Of a stretch of 64,000 nucleotides of DNA, positions 9,084-18,202 are shown piece after piece. Source of the stretch: Ogataea parapolymorpha DL-1 (taxonomy: Eukaryota > Ascomycota > Pichiomycetes > Pichiales > Pichiaceae); NCBI RefSeq assembly GCF_000187245.1, contig NC_027861.1, positions 372,001-436,000 on the forward strand, in the 5' to 3' direction. Made by a program: the position numbers and the translations under genes. The notes under the pieces are model-generated. The model was given only the letters and a program-made list of their open reading frames with translations, was not told the DNA's origin and searched no databases. Each line of letters begins with the position of its first letter. The first letter of the stretch is position 1.

Positions 9084-10442
9084 TCAGGCCGCCAAAAGGT
9101 TTTCAGCCCTCGCAGCTCTAGCAGCGGTAGGGGCGCCAAAGGCTGACTGCTCAAGAGGAATCGCAGCTTTGATTTCATCTTGTAGTTTGTCCGAGTAATT
9201 GACAGGGTATTTGGGGTTGGACCATCCTGTTTCTTCGTTAAAGTCCTTAGTGAAATGGGCAAACGGATATGTGGGTAGAGTCCTAACCGGCGTGTTGTCA
9301 TCTATAAGCCCTAGGTCTTTTTGTCTCTGTATCAAACCCTCCAAGTACGGGATGAGATGCTCTTTGAAAGCATCAAAATTCTTGTACTTCATGATTTTTT
9401 CCGGAGCCTCGTCCAGGATCTTGCGTAGCAATGATGGGACAAGAGGTTCATCTTTCATCTCGTCGATCGAGTAAAATATAGGATGATTCGTAAAAATAAT
9501 AGCTTTGCTTTTTGGTAGTCTCCTCAACGTCTGTCTTTCAACTCTGACGTTAAATTCTGTTGGTAAGACATTCGGGTCCACCTTCTCGCCCTCTTTCATC
9601 GCATATATGTTGTTCAAAAGTAATCTATGATCCCAGGAGATATAAAAAGATGCCCTTTCGACGGGATCGGCAGGCGCCATCTTATCGAAAAAACGCAACA
9701 TGGAGGTTCTCAATTTTTCTGCGTAATAAGGAACAACGTCGTGAATTGCATCCACTGTTTTGCCAATTTTCTCGCTAATTTTAAAGGAGCCACCTGGAAA
9801 TGGAACAGCAGCCGCGGCCAGTCTGTACTCTCCATCGCTACCTTTTTGGAGAATATAAAAGTCTTCTTTAGCCATTTTCGAGACATAAACCAAAGGATGA
9901 TCCTTCAAAGGTTCAGAAAAGTCAAGGACCTCACCAGTAAGTTCATTTTTGACATGCAATCCGTCATCCCCAGTGGTGAAGAGAAGAGGATATCTTTTCA
10001 GCATGTGCTTTTTGACTGTATCCAGCAGTTCAATGCAAGCATCCGTTGATTCGGGACTCCACCCAATATGCTCATTGCCATATGTATGAAAGACTCTCCG
10101 TTTTTCCTCAATGTAATGGACGTAATACTTATCCATATCCAACCAGTGATTGATATCCAGTTTAAATATAGACATGGTCTGATGGTATGGGACCCTGAAT
10201 GGCCTCCAAGGACGATCATCTCTTTTGCTCACATCCTCTGGCTTAATATAAAGTGGTGTCGGTTCAGGAGGCGGGGCGTTCATATCGGAATGGAACTTTC
10301 CTTTCTTCGATGTGTTCTCTGTTTTGGAAGCAGACGACTTTAATTGAATAGTTTTTCCAAGATACAACTTGGAGATGAGCAAGGCAAATCCACAAGCCCC
10401 GCTCACCATCAGCAGTAGCAGCCAAGGTATCTCTTCGATCAT
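9084..10442 (-). CDS. DUF3445 / haem-dependent oxidative N-demethylase-like membrane protein
   Basis: A 452-residue protein with one N-terminal membrane segment (about 7-28) and then a large soluble domain. The PWRPFRVPYHQTMSIFKLD start, the central PFPGGSF and the SWDHRLLLNNIYAM and RQTLRRLPKSKAIIFTNHP strings are typical of the DUF3445 family (alpha-subunit-like part of haem-dependent oxidative N-demethylase, common in filamentous fungi). By family, it may bind haem and act on N-methylated or similar small molecules. The fungal substrate is not known to me. The membrane anchor suggests ER or outer mitochondrial membrane attachment. It lies tail to tail with CDC6. Confidence 0.75.
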   Translation of the reverse strand: MIEEIPWLLLLMVSGACGFALLISKLYLGKTIQLKSSASKTENTSKKGKFHSDMNAPPPEPTPLYIKPEDVSKRDDRPWRPFRVPYHQTMSIFKLDINHWLDMDKYYVHYIEEKRRVFHTYGNEHIGWSPESTDACIELLDTVKKHMLKRYPLLFTTGDDGLHVKNELTGEVLDFSEPLKDHPLVYVSKMAKEDFYILQKGSDGEYRLAAAAVPFPGGSFKISEKIGKTVDAIHDVVPYYAEKLRTSMLRFFDKMAPADPVERASFYISWDHRLLLNNIYAMKEGEKVDPNVLPTEFNVRVERQTLRRLPKSKAIIFTNHPIFYSIDEMKDEPLVPSLLRKILDEAPEKIMKYKNFDAFKEHLIPYLEGLIQRQKDLGLIDDNTPVRTLPTYPFAHFTKDFNEETGWSNPKYPVNYSDKLQDEIKAAIPLEQSAFGAPTAARAARAENLLAA

Positions 10443-10652
10443 GTATAAAATAAATCGATATAGGTTGCTTAAGCAGGAAGTTATTTATACTATCGATCTT
10501 TTCAACTGATAAGAAATCATATTCCGAAAACGGCAAAAACTTCGTGATTAAAATAAGTAGTTGCACAATCATAATTTGACAGCTTGAAACACTGGATTCT
10601 TTATACATTTCGGGAAGGTGTGTATTTGAATAGCACCATGTATTAAATCAGC

Positions 10653-13331
10653 TCACAGATCATTGCTAGCAGCTCGAGGATTTGCTACCGCCATATCGGC
10701 GCCAAAGAGAACCTCCATAAGTTCTGTATCAAGGATGGAGTTCAATGCCTCATTCACATCCAGGCCCGCAGGAGTTGAAGATCTTGAGCTTTCGGGTTGC
10801 TTCTCTGGTCTGAAATCATCATAGAGAGGGATTTCAAAGTTGGAAGCCTGGCTTGCAATGTTAGTTGAGGATGAATTTTGGGATTTTGGGAAATCGAATA
10901 TTGACGAGTATGGGAGGCTAGGCTGGTCTTCTATCACCTCTTGCGGGCGAGGAGAAGGAGGCAATAAACTGACTTCCTCCACATTTTTTTCCAGGCGACG
11001 TCTTTTGGCTTTTGGTTTGTCGTTCATACGCAGCTTACGATAGTAGCCAGGGATAATTCCCCCATTGACACTTGTGCTGCCACCTTCTTTTCTTCCCTCT
11101 ATTTTTCGTACATTACTAGGGCGTGCATTAAATTCCTTGACCAGGATCTGGATAATTCCTAGATCTTCCAATAGTGTCTCGATAATATCACTTATTCTTC
11201 TCATGGTTCCGTCAATTTGATGAAGGTTGTTCAAAATGAGATTTCTGATTAAATTGATTGCTTTCATGAGACTGGAGAAATTAATGTCATGCTCCTTATC
11301 CATATACTCGAGGTCAAGAATACTTTTCGCCGTTTTCCCCTTTGGGCTTTTGAACAAGATGTAGGTTAACGTGAGAACCATGATAGCGTTATAAGAATAG
11401 AAGACATCGTAATACAGTGTCCCGTTGAAAAACCCGTTAGAGTCGGTATAAGTCAAGATTTCTGCTGTCTTGAAAGACGACTTGATTCCATTCACAAGAA
11501 GTGATTGTATTGGATCATCACGATTGATAATGGAAGACTGCGTGCTTACAATATGCATGAAAATGGGTAGTGTCAATGTGATGAAGTAGTAGTGAAATTG
11601 AATATGGAGCTTAGGTTTGTAACGACGAACAGGTAAGGACTTGTAATCCTTCCAATCTTCTGGCAGGCGGTCCCAGAACTTGTGCAATTGCTTTTGGAAA
11701 AGAAGCAGTTTTTCGATACTTACTAGAGACAACGGTTCCCTAGAGGATTTGCGCTTGTTATCTAGAATCTGAAAAATGATCCTTGTTAACTTGCAACTCT
11801 GAACATAGTAGATTTTGAAGAGGTCGTTATCGACATCTGACATGGTGGGTAGCTCAACATCCACTTCTTCCCAAGGTATCGCACTGGCTCTTCCAAATGA
11901 ACAACACAACGTGGTCTCACTTTTGGTCAACGACCACATAATACGCTTCATTTCGTCTGCTTTTTCATCGTTAAACTTATCCACGATAAATTTTCTGTGC
12001 AATCCCAAACTCTTGCATTGAATGGCTGCCATTTGCATCAAGCAATATCCACTTTCGCGGACCTTGATGCTAGATAGGTAAACAGATAATAAAATAAGCA
12101 ATCGAATTCCATCCAAAGTTGGTGTTAAAACGATGTCCGAAAGCGACAATTTGATGATATCAATGTAACGTCCTATTAGGTCATCGTTTAATTCAGAGTC
12201 CGCGGGAAGATCTTGTGGGTTCGTATATAGCTGAAACCGTCTGCCAAGAATCCAGACCATGTAAATACAGCATATCTCGGCGCTCCCAATCTTCATTGGA
12301 AATGGCTCGTCTGTTTTAACATCTGTTTTGGCAATCTCTTGCCAAAAGATTTCGTACTTTTCATCAAACTTGAATATGTTGAATATGAAATAGTATGGAT
12401 GGACTTTCTCGAAGAAAACGTTTTTGTAGATGTCAGCCTCCTTTCTCTTTAGCAAGTTGATTAAAGGGAAGCGGTTGATGTTTATGGTATCCAAATTATA
12501 TAGATGTGTTGGATATTGGTAAACGGGTTCGTTTTCAGATGTAATCGTTTGGACAGAACTATTTCGGATATCCTGGGTCGAGACCGGTGGCTTCACGCTA
12601 AAAGACCTTTTGATGATGATGTCACAAAGCCCATTCAATAATGAAGCAGTTCCAAAGTTACCGATAAAGTGTGTGTGGCCAAAGCGATCCATGATCAGGC
12701 GGTCTCGATCGTACGCTGTAGCCTTTAATTTTATGTTTGGCGGAAGTTGGGGCATTTGCTTATTTCCAGGTGAATCATTGTCTATTTTGTCGACCTGTTG
12801 GTCTGTATTTTTTTCCGAATCGTTGTCTTCGTCATCACCCTCCTCATTCTCAGATTTTGTTTCCTCGGGGATCGCCGAATCTGTTTCTTCCTTCTTTAAG
12901 TCCGCCAGATCTTGCATGTTATGATCATCCAGTTCTTGAATGTTCTGTATATCATCCAACATATTGTTGTCTGTAGGCATCTCAAATTTGAATGACTTTC
13001 CTAGGTCCATTAACTCCTCGATGCTATATACGTCCTTGTCGGGAAAGAGTCCTGAGACCAGAGCCAGCAAGCACTTGTAATGCAATGTGATATTCTCTAT
13101 TGGCCCATAAAATCGCCTCTTCCGAGGAATTGTTGTTGTGCAAGAAACACCCGCTTTGGTGCATTGTACACAGGGTGTAATGTTATCGTACTTCAAATCG
13201 TTGTCCTGCAGTCGTCTGCATTTCGTCTTTCGAAGTTTGCAGCGATCGCAAGAGAAGGGAGCCCTTTTGCGGTTCTCTGCAGGGACTATTCGTTTTTTGG
13301 ATTGCAATCGGGAACGGTTTCCACCCGACAT
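10653..13331 (-). CDS. Zn2Cys6 (Gal4-type) transcription factor
   Basis: An 892-residue fungal regulator. The binuclear zinc cluster uses Cys28, Cys31, Cys38, Cys54, Cys57 and Cys64, flanked by basic residues (KRAPFSCDRCKLRKTKC). The loop between Cys38 and Cys54 is 15 residues, longer than the usual 5-12. An acidic segment (about 145-180, EEGDDEDNDSEKN) and a fungal-TF middle homology region (RIMWSLTKSETTLCCSFGR near 460) follow. The acidic C-terminal tail (ALNSILDTELMEVLFGAD) could be an activation domain. The gene is divergent from an AVT transporter across only 73 bases, which makes that transporter a candidate target. I cannot assign an orthologue. Confidence 0.85.
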   Translation of the reverse strand: MSGGNRSRLQSKKRIVPAENRKRAPFSCDRCKLRKTKCRRLQDNDLKYDNITPCVQCTKAGVSCTTTIPRKRRFYGPIENITLHYKCLLALVSGLFPDKDVYSIEELMDLGKSFKFEMPTDNNMLDDIQNIQELDDHNMQDLADLKKEETDSAIPEETKSENEEGDDEDNDSEKNTDQQVDKIDNDSPGNKQMPQLPPNIKLKATAYDRDRLIMDRFGHTHFIGNFGTASLLNGLCDIIIKRSFSVKPPVSTQDIRNSSVQTITSENEPVYQYPTHLYNLDTININRFPLINLLKRKEADIYKNVFFEKVHPYYFIFNIFKFDEKYEIFWQEIAKTDVKTDEPFPMKIGSAEICCIYMVWILGRRFQLYTNPQDLPADSELNDDLIGRYIDIIKLSLSDIVLTPTLDGIRLLILLSVYLSSIKVRESGYCLMQMAAIQCKSLGLHRKFIVDKFNDEKADEMKRIMWSLTKSETTLCCSFGRASAIPWEEVDVELPTMSDVDNDLFKIYYVQSCKLTRIIFQILDNKRKSSREPLSLVSIEKLLLFQKQLHKFWDRLPEDWKDYKSLPVRRYKPKLHIQFHYYFITLTLPIFMHIVSTQSSIINRDDPIQSLLVNGIKSSFKTAEILTYTDSNGFFNGTLYYDVFYSYNAIMVLTLTYILFKSPKGKTAKSILDLEYMDKEHDINFSSLMKAINLIRNLILNNLHQIDGTMRRISDIIETLLEDLGIIQILVKEFNARPSNVRKIEGRKEGGSTSVNGGIIPGYYRKLRMNDKPKAKRRRLEKNVEEVSLLPPSPRPQEVIEDQPSLPYSSIFDFPKSQNSSSTNIASQASNFEIPLYDDFRPEKQPESSRSSTPAGLDVNEALNSILDTELMEVLFGADMAVANPRAASNDL

Positions 13332-13404
13332 ATTTCCTGTGGCTCGTACTCGATCTTCGCTTAAACTGAAATTATTTATTTAATTTAGTAAATAATCCGA
13401 TTTA
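13332..13404. promoter_or_regulatory. 73-base bidirectional promoter
   Basis: The whole space between the ATG of the Zn2Cys6 factor and the ATG of the AVT transporter is 73 bases. It is AT-rich towards the transporter (ATTTATTTAATTTAGTAAATAA-like sequence). Both start codons are supported by family N-termini or by the absence of an upstream in-frame start, so each 5' UTR must be short or overlap the other gene. Confidence 0.6.
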
Positions 13405-14709
13405 ATGTCAACAGCCACAGTCTCATCGTCGGTGGTTAATACCGTCAACACCATCATTGGATCGGGCATCCTGTTGCTTCCATATGCTTTCAGGACTGAC
13501 TCAGTTTTGTTTGGTATTTTGATTCTTATCTTCGCTGCGGCAACGAATGTTTTTGGACTCTTCTTGCAAGCAATCTCCTCTAAATTCCTTCGAGAAGGCA
13601 ACGCAAACTTCTTCACCGTTTGTTCAATAACTTATCCAAGTCTGAGTGTTGTTTTTGACCTGGCAATTGCATTACAATGCTTTGGTGTGGACATATCTTA
13701 CATCGTACTGACTGGTGATTTGATGCCACTCATTCTTCCCATATCCGGCTTTACGGACTCTCAAATGCGGCTTTTTTACATCTTAATCTCAGCTGTCATT
13801 ACTGTTCCATTGTGCTTCCTGAAGCGGCTTGACAGCTTGAAATACGCTTCAGTTGTCTCGCTCTTGGCTATCGCGTATCTGGTCATTTTAGTCTATGCCA
13901 ATTTCGCTTATGGGCTGGCTACAGGGTTCCAACACATTCCTTTACAGAGACAGGGACCCATATCCTGGTGGACTCCCGAAGGTTTTAAGCCGGTCTTCAA
14001 AACCTTCGCAATCATTGTTCTTGCCTTCACATGCCCTACTCAATTTTCGATCATCTCCGAATTACGTGACCCTAGGTTGACCCGTATATTCAGAATCATC
14101 ACAATCTCTCTGACGATTACCACAATTTTGTTCGCAACAGTTGGTCTCTCGGGCTACTTTACCTTTGGAAATGCGTTAGAAGGAAACATCATCTTAATGT
14201 ACAACGATACATGGGCTACCAAATTGGGTATGGGGCTGCTCTCGCTAATGGTTCTTCTTTCTTTCCCATTGATGTTTCATCCCGCTAGAATTTCAGTCAA
14301 CAACGTATATCATTGGATAGAGAGTCAATTCAAGAATTCACAGGAAGCACAGCCGTTGCTATCTAGTGAAGCCAAAGCAATCCCTATGTCTAGCTCAAGA
14401 TTTGTGAAAGTCAGCGTGGTCATGTTGATCGTCGCATATTTTGCTGCTATTAAGCTTGAGTCTTTTGAGCTGGTTCTATCATTGGTGGGTTCTACTGGTG
14501 GGGTTTTGATCTCATTTGTGCTACCTGGATTTTATGGGTACAAACTAATTAACAATCCAGAAATGTTGGATGCCCTAGTGACACATTCTCCATTAGATAG
14601 TGATCACTGGGTGTTCCGAAATAAGGTGCTTCAAAAGCTCTCACTGATTCTAGTCATTTGGGGAATTGTAGTAATGTTCATTTGCCTATATTCAACTTTG
14701 TTTCAATAA
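13405..14709 (+). CDS. Vacuolar amino acid transporter, AVT5/6/7 type (AAAP family)
   Basis: A 434-residue integral membrane protein with about 11 hydrophobic segments. The start (SSVVNTVNTIIGSGILLLPYAF) is the first AAAP helix with its usual GxG motif, and FDLAIALQCFGVDISYIVLTGDL is typical of the AVT5/6/7 group. By family it moves neutral or acidic amino acids across the vacuolar membrane, usually out of the vacuole. EAQPLL (about 313-318) in a hydrophilic loop fits an ExxxLL vacuolar sorting signal. The C-terminus ends soon after the last helix. It converges with the ceramide synthase gene 24 bases away. Which of AVT5, 6 or 7 it matches is not clear. Confidence 0.85.
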   Translation: MSTATVSSSVVNTVNTIIGSGILLLPYAFRTDSVLFGILILIFAAATNVFGLFLQAISSKFLREGNANFFTVCSITYPSLSVVFDLAIALQCFGVDISYIVLTGDLMPLILPISGFTDSQMRLFYILISAVITVPLCFLKRLDSLKYASVVSLLAIAYLVILVYANFAYGLATGFQHIPLQRQGPISWWTPEGFKPVFKTFAIIVLAFTCPTQFSIISELRDPRLTRIFRIITISLTITTILFATVGLSGYFTFGNALEGNIILMYNDTWATKLGMGLLSLMVLLSFPLMFHPARISVNNVYHWIESQFKNSQEAQPLLSSEAKAIPMSSSRFVKVSVVMLIVAYFAAIKLESFELVLSLVGSTGGVLISFVLPGFYGYKLINNPEMLDALVTHSPLDSDHWVFRNKVLQKLSLILVIWGIVVMFICLYSTLFQ

Positions 14710-14733
14710 CATATATATTTATTAACTGTGCAC

Positions 14734-15858
14734 CTAATCCGAATCATCACTTCTTACATCATCCGCACTATCTCCAGAAATGACTCTATATGCAACTTTG
14801 GCAATGAGGAACATCCAGAAGATTGTAATTACCTGTAATCCACCAAGTAATGTCAAAAGTATATTGATCGTGTGTTTGGGGTAACAGATCTTATAGTCGC
14901 CAAGGGGCGCCAATTCCTCGCAAGTTCCATGCATCTTGTAGGCATTCTGGTAAGCATGGTAAAACACATAATTGTATACAACGTGCCGTAATGCAATCCA
15001 GCTAATCATGAACACAGCAAACATTGTGTCACAAAAAGTTTGGTAGCCGCAATATTTGAGAATTTTCGCAAATGAAAGGAAAACATCGACAATGTCCATC
15101 AATAAGAAGATAACATGTCCAACCTTCGTGAAGTAGTAAGCGTAAGAGCCTATGCAAAGCAGTGATGTGATTATGTGGTGAGAAAACATTTGATAATGGT
15201 CTTTTCTTTTCTCCTCGATATGAAGAACAATCATTTGCTGGAACCAACATGCAGTTTGGATAAGATAGTAGGCTTTAAATGAGGCTGACATTTTGTCGTT
15301 CGGCCAGTTCTCATAAAGTTTATCGCAGTTCAAGTAGTAATCTGAGTGCAGGTATAAATGAAATCCTAACGCCCAAGAGAGGGAAAAGTATATGATTGAC
15401 CATCCCTGTTCTTTGAACCTCTGTATTGCTTTGAGTTTGTACATTTGGAAAGACTGCGCAATAGGCTTTAATATGTACAACATGCAAAAACCTCTGATGA
15501 GTACCAGATTTAGCACACTGAATATCACGAAATATGAATCATCAATACCCATATCATAGAAGTCACCACGTGGGTATTTATATTGTAAAGTGTAAAATTT
15601 TGAGAACCACGGGTAATGATACGAAAGCCCAAAGATCGCAAGATCGACTAAGAGCGCTATCTGTATCTGTAACTTATCGGCACTTTCTAGTTTTGCAAGA
15701 CGCAGTGTATCATCTTTCAGTTTAGCGGCTTGCAAAGCAGAGGCCTTGGAAGCTGCGGGACACTCCAAGTCAGTTTTAAAGTTGCTTCGACATTTTAAAG
15801 TGGATCGATCAGGACTAAAAACAGAGGAGGACGCACTCGGGATAGATTCCACAGTCAT
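14734..15858 (-). CDS. LAG1: Ceramide synthase, Lag1/Lac1 (TLC domain) family
   Basis: Makes ceramide from a sphingoid base and fatty acyl-CoA in the ER. The 374-residue protein has several membrane segments and the Lag1 motif from His217-His218 through LLMDIVDVFLSFAKILKY (Asp235 and Asp238), the known catalytic region. The C-terminus is acidic and Ser-rich (SADDVRSDDSD), as in yeast Lag1 and Lac1, where such sites are kinase targets. Methylotrophic yeasts carry two ceramide synthases, one for glucosylceramide with C16/C18 acyl chains (Bar1) and one for long-chain inositol sphingolipids. I cannot tell which this is, so the symbol stands for the family. Confidence 0.87.
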   Translation of the reverse strand: MTVESIPSASSSVFSPDRSTLKCRSNFKTDLECPAASKASALQAAKLKDDTLRLAKLESADKLQIQIALLVDLAIFGLSYHYPWFSKFYTLQYKYPRGDFYDMGIDDSYFVIFSVLNLVLIRGFCMLYILKPIAQSFQMYKLKAIQRFKEQGWSIIYFSLSWALGFHLYLHSDYYLNCDKLYENWPNDKMSASFKAYYLIQTACWFQQMIVLHIEEKRKDHYQMFSHHIITSLLCIGSYAYYFTKVGHVIFLLMDIVDVFLSFAKILKYCGYQTFCDTMFAVFMISWIALRHVVYNYVFYHAYQNAYKMHGTCEELAPLGDYKICYPKHTINILLTLLGGLQVITIFWMFLIAKVAYRVISGDSADDVRSDDSD

Positions 15859-16131
15859 TTTAAAAGAGCGATACTATGCAGAAACTCTCGTTGCAATTAA
15901 CTCCTGTAGTTGACTTCTTTTGGGCGTCCAAGCAAGATAAAACAGGATGACAATTGTATCGCTTAATGCGTTGTTGATAATTCCACTTTTTTTTTCCCGG
16001 CTTGATTTTTTTTTTTTACATAATCCGTGATGGTCTTATTATGAATCGTATTTCCAGCTTTCGGAAGACTTATCCGACTCCAATTTGAAGCACCTTCGCC
16101 TTCTGTATGTGATAGACCGGACAATTAAAAC
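15859..16131. other. Intergenic region upstream of the ceramide synthase
   Basis: 273 bases between the start of the ceramide synthase gene and the 3' end of cyclin C. Holds T-rich runs (near 15987-15994 and 16008-16017) and nothing recognisable as a gene. Confidence 0.4.
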
Positions 16132-16995
16132 TTATCTGTTCATGCTTAATAACATCTGGTGCAAGCCATTCTTGACATACATTTCGTCATAGGAGTTCCA
16201 GGCATCATACAGTGTGAGTAGCTCCTGTATCGTTTCTATCACCTCATCCAAATCAATATTGGAAGCTGCAAGGAAATTGACAAATGCTTCGATGCGCGGA
16301 TTCTGAGTTGCGGAGATATTATTGACTGATTTGCGAACATCGGCACCAAGGACCAAAGTTAGATACAAAGTTCCTGTTGCTATTATATGTGGTGGAAAAA
16401 GCAAATGTAGATCAGTAATGTAACTGTCGTTCATAATTGACCAACAAGTCTGCAATTCTTCGGGAGAAACTTCCAATCGGGAGGCTATGTCACCATCTTT
16501 TAGCACGTTGACCACTTCAAGGATAGAATTGTACGGATGATGAACAACCATGTAGCAGTTTAGTTCTTCTATAAGATAAAACTCAAATTCCGCAAGTTTA
16601 GTCAAATCATTTGGAATGAACTCAGGCCAACAATTTCGAGCTTCAGATAAGATCGTTCTAATATGTTGTGGACTTTCCTCCATCTTGCATGCTATGTATA
16701 TACATGTCGTCACCAGAAGATAGATGTTGATTTCCCGAATAGAGACTCTCACAAAGAATCTAGTAAGATACACTTCAGCTGTGGAGAGAATGACCTGACG
16801 TAAATTCAATTTCCTGCCAAGTTTGATAATTAGCTGATGTAGATATATCCTCATGTTTATGTCGTACTTCATGGTGCACTCATTTCCGTAAAGTTGGATC
16901 TCCATTTTTGTGACTGATGACCTAGCATCTCGCAATTCCTGACGTGAGAACTGCCACTTGTTACGCTGTGAAGACGTCCAGTAGTTCGCTGACAT
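16132..16995 (-). CDS. SSN8: Cyclin C of the Mediator kinase module
   Basis: A 287-residue cyclin that pairs with the Cdk8 kinase (Ssn3) in the Mediator CDK module. The N-terminus MSANYWTSSQRNKW is the hallmark of cyclin C. The first cyclin box follows (INMRIYLHQLIIKLGRKLNLRQ, YLLVTTCIYIACKMEESP), then a second cyclin fold. Length is normal for the family (yeast Ssn8 is 323). In yeast, cyclin C represses stress genes and leaves the nucleus on oxidative stress. An 8-1-8 dyad lies 58 bases upstream of the ATG (17053-17069). Confidence 0.92.
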   Translation of the reverse strand: MSANYWTSSQRNKWQFSRQELRDARSSVTKMEIQLYGNECTMKYDINMRIYLHQLIIKLGRKLNLRQVILSTAEVYLTRFFVRVSIREINIYLLVTTCIYIACKMEESPQHIRTILSEARNCWPEFIPNDLTKLAEFEFYLIEELNCYMVVHHPYNSILEVVNVLKDGDIASRLEVSPEELQTCWSIMNDSYITDLHLLFPPHIIATGTLYLTLVLGADVRKSVNNISATQNPRIEAFVNFLAASNIDLDEVIETIQELLTLYDAWNSYDEMYVKNGLHQMLLSMNR

Positions 16996-17507
16996 GTTAA
17001 TTTACAATCTTTAAGAAAAGCCGGCTGTGCTATCTTGAAAATCAAATTTGCATTGTCATATTATGACAAGGTACGGTGTTGCGGAAGTTTGCAGCTGCCT
17101 TGGCCTCTGTCTATAGTTGATGAAGGCTGCCCTAGACCATCATATTAACAAGAGACTAATGTAATCTGTTACATATTTAAGCTTTTATTGTTAAACAAAG
17201 ACCCAGAGGATAGAACCATCGACTTTTACAACTTCTGCCTAAGAATTAAAAACTCCAAATATTTGCATATGATGGTCAATCTATTATGGCTACTGTTTTA
17301 TGACGGGAAAATATGAGTAAGATGAGAAGATGACCTTCATTATCAAGAGAACTAGATATACTACCATTACAAACAGCTTCACCAATCTAATACCATCTAG
17401 TGTTAGTCGCTTTAATTGCGCATTTTTGCTATAGTATAAATATCAGTTTGATACTGGCCACCAAACGCTAGAGGTACACTGAAAATTTTTTTCCTTTTTT
17501 TTTTTCA
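16996..17507. promoter_or_regulatory. Upstream region shared by SSN8 and NME1
   Basis: 512 bases, divergent. Next to SSN8 is a perfect dyad, TTGTCATA-T-TATGACAA, at 17053-17069. Next to NME1 is TATAAATA at 17435-17442, about 66 bases before the inferred RNA start, followed by T-rich tracts. An 11-base inverted repeat (17135-17145 and 17267-17277) may be chance. No coding gene is seen. Confidence 0.5.
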
Positions 17508-17906
17508 CGTCCATGGGGAAAGAATCATCTTTCGAGGCTTTCATACGGAGCGTCAGCTCATGATGCCTTGGGGAAAGTCTCCGGCAGTAGATTGCAGGCG
17601 GAAACGTCGATGGGTCACATAACTCATCAGCAGTGAGGAGTCAGGTCGCAGAAATGGTTCTTACTTGTTTTGATTGGTTGACACCTTAGCCTCTTGCTAT
17701 TGTTGGTGTTGACTAGTTGGAGCTTGTATTTATTGAGCTATAGATGTGTCTGACAATGCACTGCTCTATTCAAGAGCTTCTTTAGCTCTTTGATTGGGAG
17801 GCTTCTCCTGATATTCTGCACTGGATACTCTTATCTAAACCATAGTTATGATGATTGTCAACATTGTTGTTGATAACCCAATGGAGCTCACTTTTTTCCA
17901 TGGACG
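17508..17906 (+). ncRNA. NME1: RNase MRP RNA
   Basis: RNA core of RNase MRP, which cleaves pre-rRNA (A3 site) and some cyclin mRNAs. The ends form a 9-bp P1 helix: CGTCCATGG (17508-17516) with CCATGGACG (17898-17906). The CR-I element GGGGAAAGTCTCCGG (17570-17584) matches the MRP version (GAAAGUCnCCG) rather than RNase P. Its AGTCTCC (17576-17582) pairs with GGAGGCT (17797-17803) as helix P4. P8 is GGCG-GAAA-CGTC (17597-17608), recalling the GARAR loop of MRP. The 5' part (TCCATG..AAAGAATC) resembles what I recall of the S. cerevisiae NME1 start. Length is about 399 nt. An internal T6 (17892-17897) and an upstream TATA box fit Pol II rather than Pol III. Exact ends are inferred from P1. Confidence 0.83.
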
Positions 17907-18202
17907 CCTTTATCTAGTTTGTTCAGTCTTGGTAAATGCCAGGACGTGATTAGCATTGTCAAAGATGCCAAACTATAGCTATAATCAAAACACACAGAAT
18001 TAGGAAATCCTATGTGTTTTGATTTTCATGTTCCTCACGTGATGAGATTAGTTTTTTGAGTCAAGCTCCGAGTCTAAATGACGTGGACGATAAAATGAAC
18101 ACCGTAAGGATTTCTGAGAGGAACTGTATAGGTAAATAGAGTACATCGCGTATTGAATTGAAAACAAATATAATATACATATAATAGGTCGAAAGGAGAT
18201 CT
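17907..18202. other. 3' flank of NME1 and ICE2 with a strong hairpin
   Basis: 296 bases between NME1 and the ICE2 stop codon. It contains a long imperfect hairpin at 17983-18024: a 12-bp outer stem (AATCAAAACACA / TGTGTTTTGATT), a 6-nt bulge on one side, then a 5-bp inner stem (TAGGA / TCCTA) with a 2-nt loop. A CACGTG hexamer follows at 18036-18041. No coding gene is seen. Confidence 0.55.

Noticed and set aside
17135..17277. Structured RNA bounded by an 11-base inverted repeat (GACCATCATAT / ATATGATGGTC)
   Set aside because: A repeat of this length at this spacing is expected about by chance in a window of this size, and no internal structure supports it.
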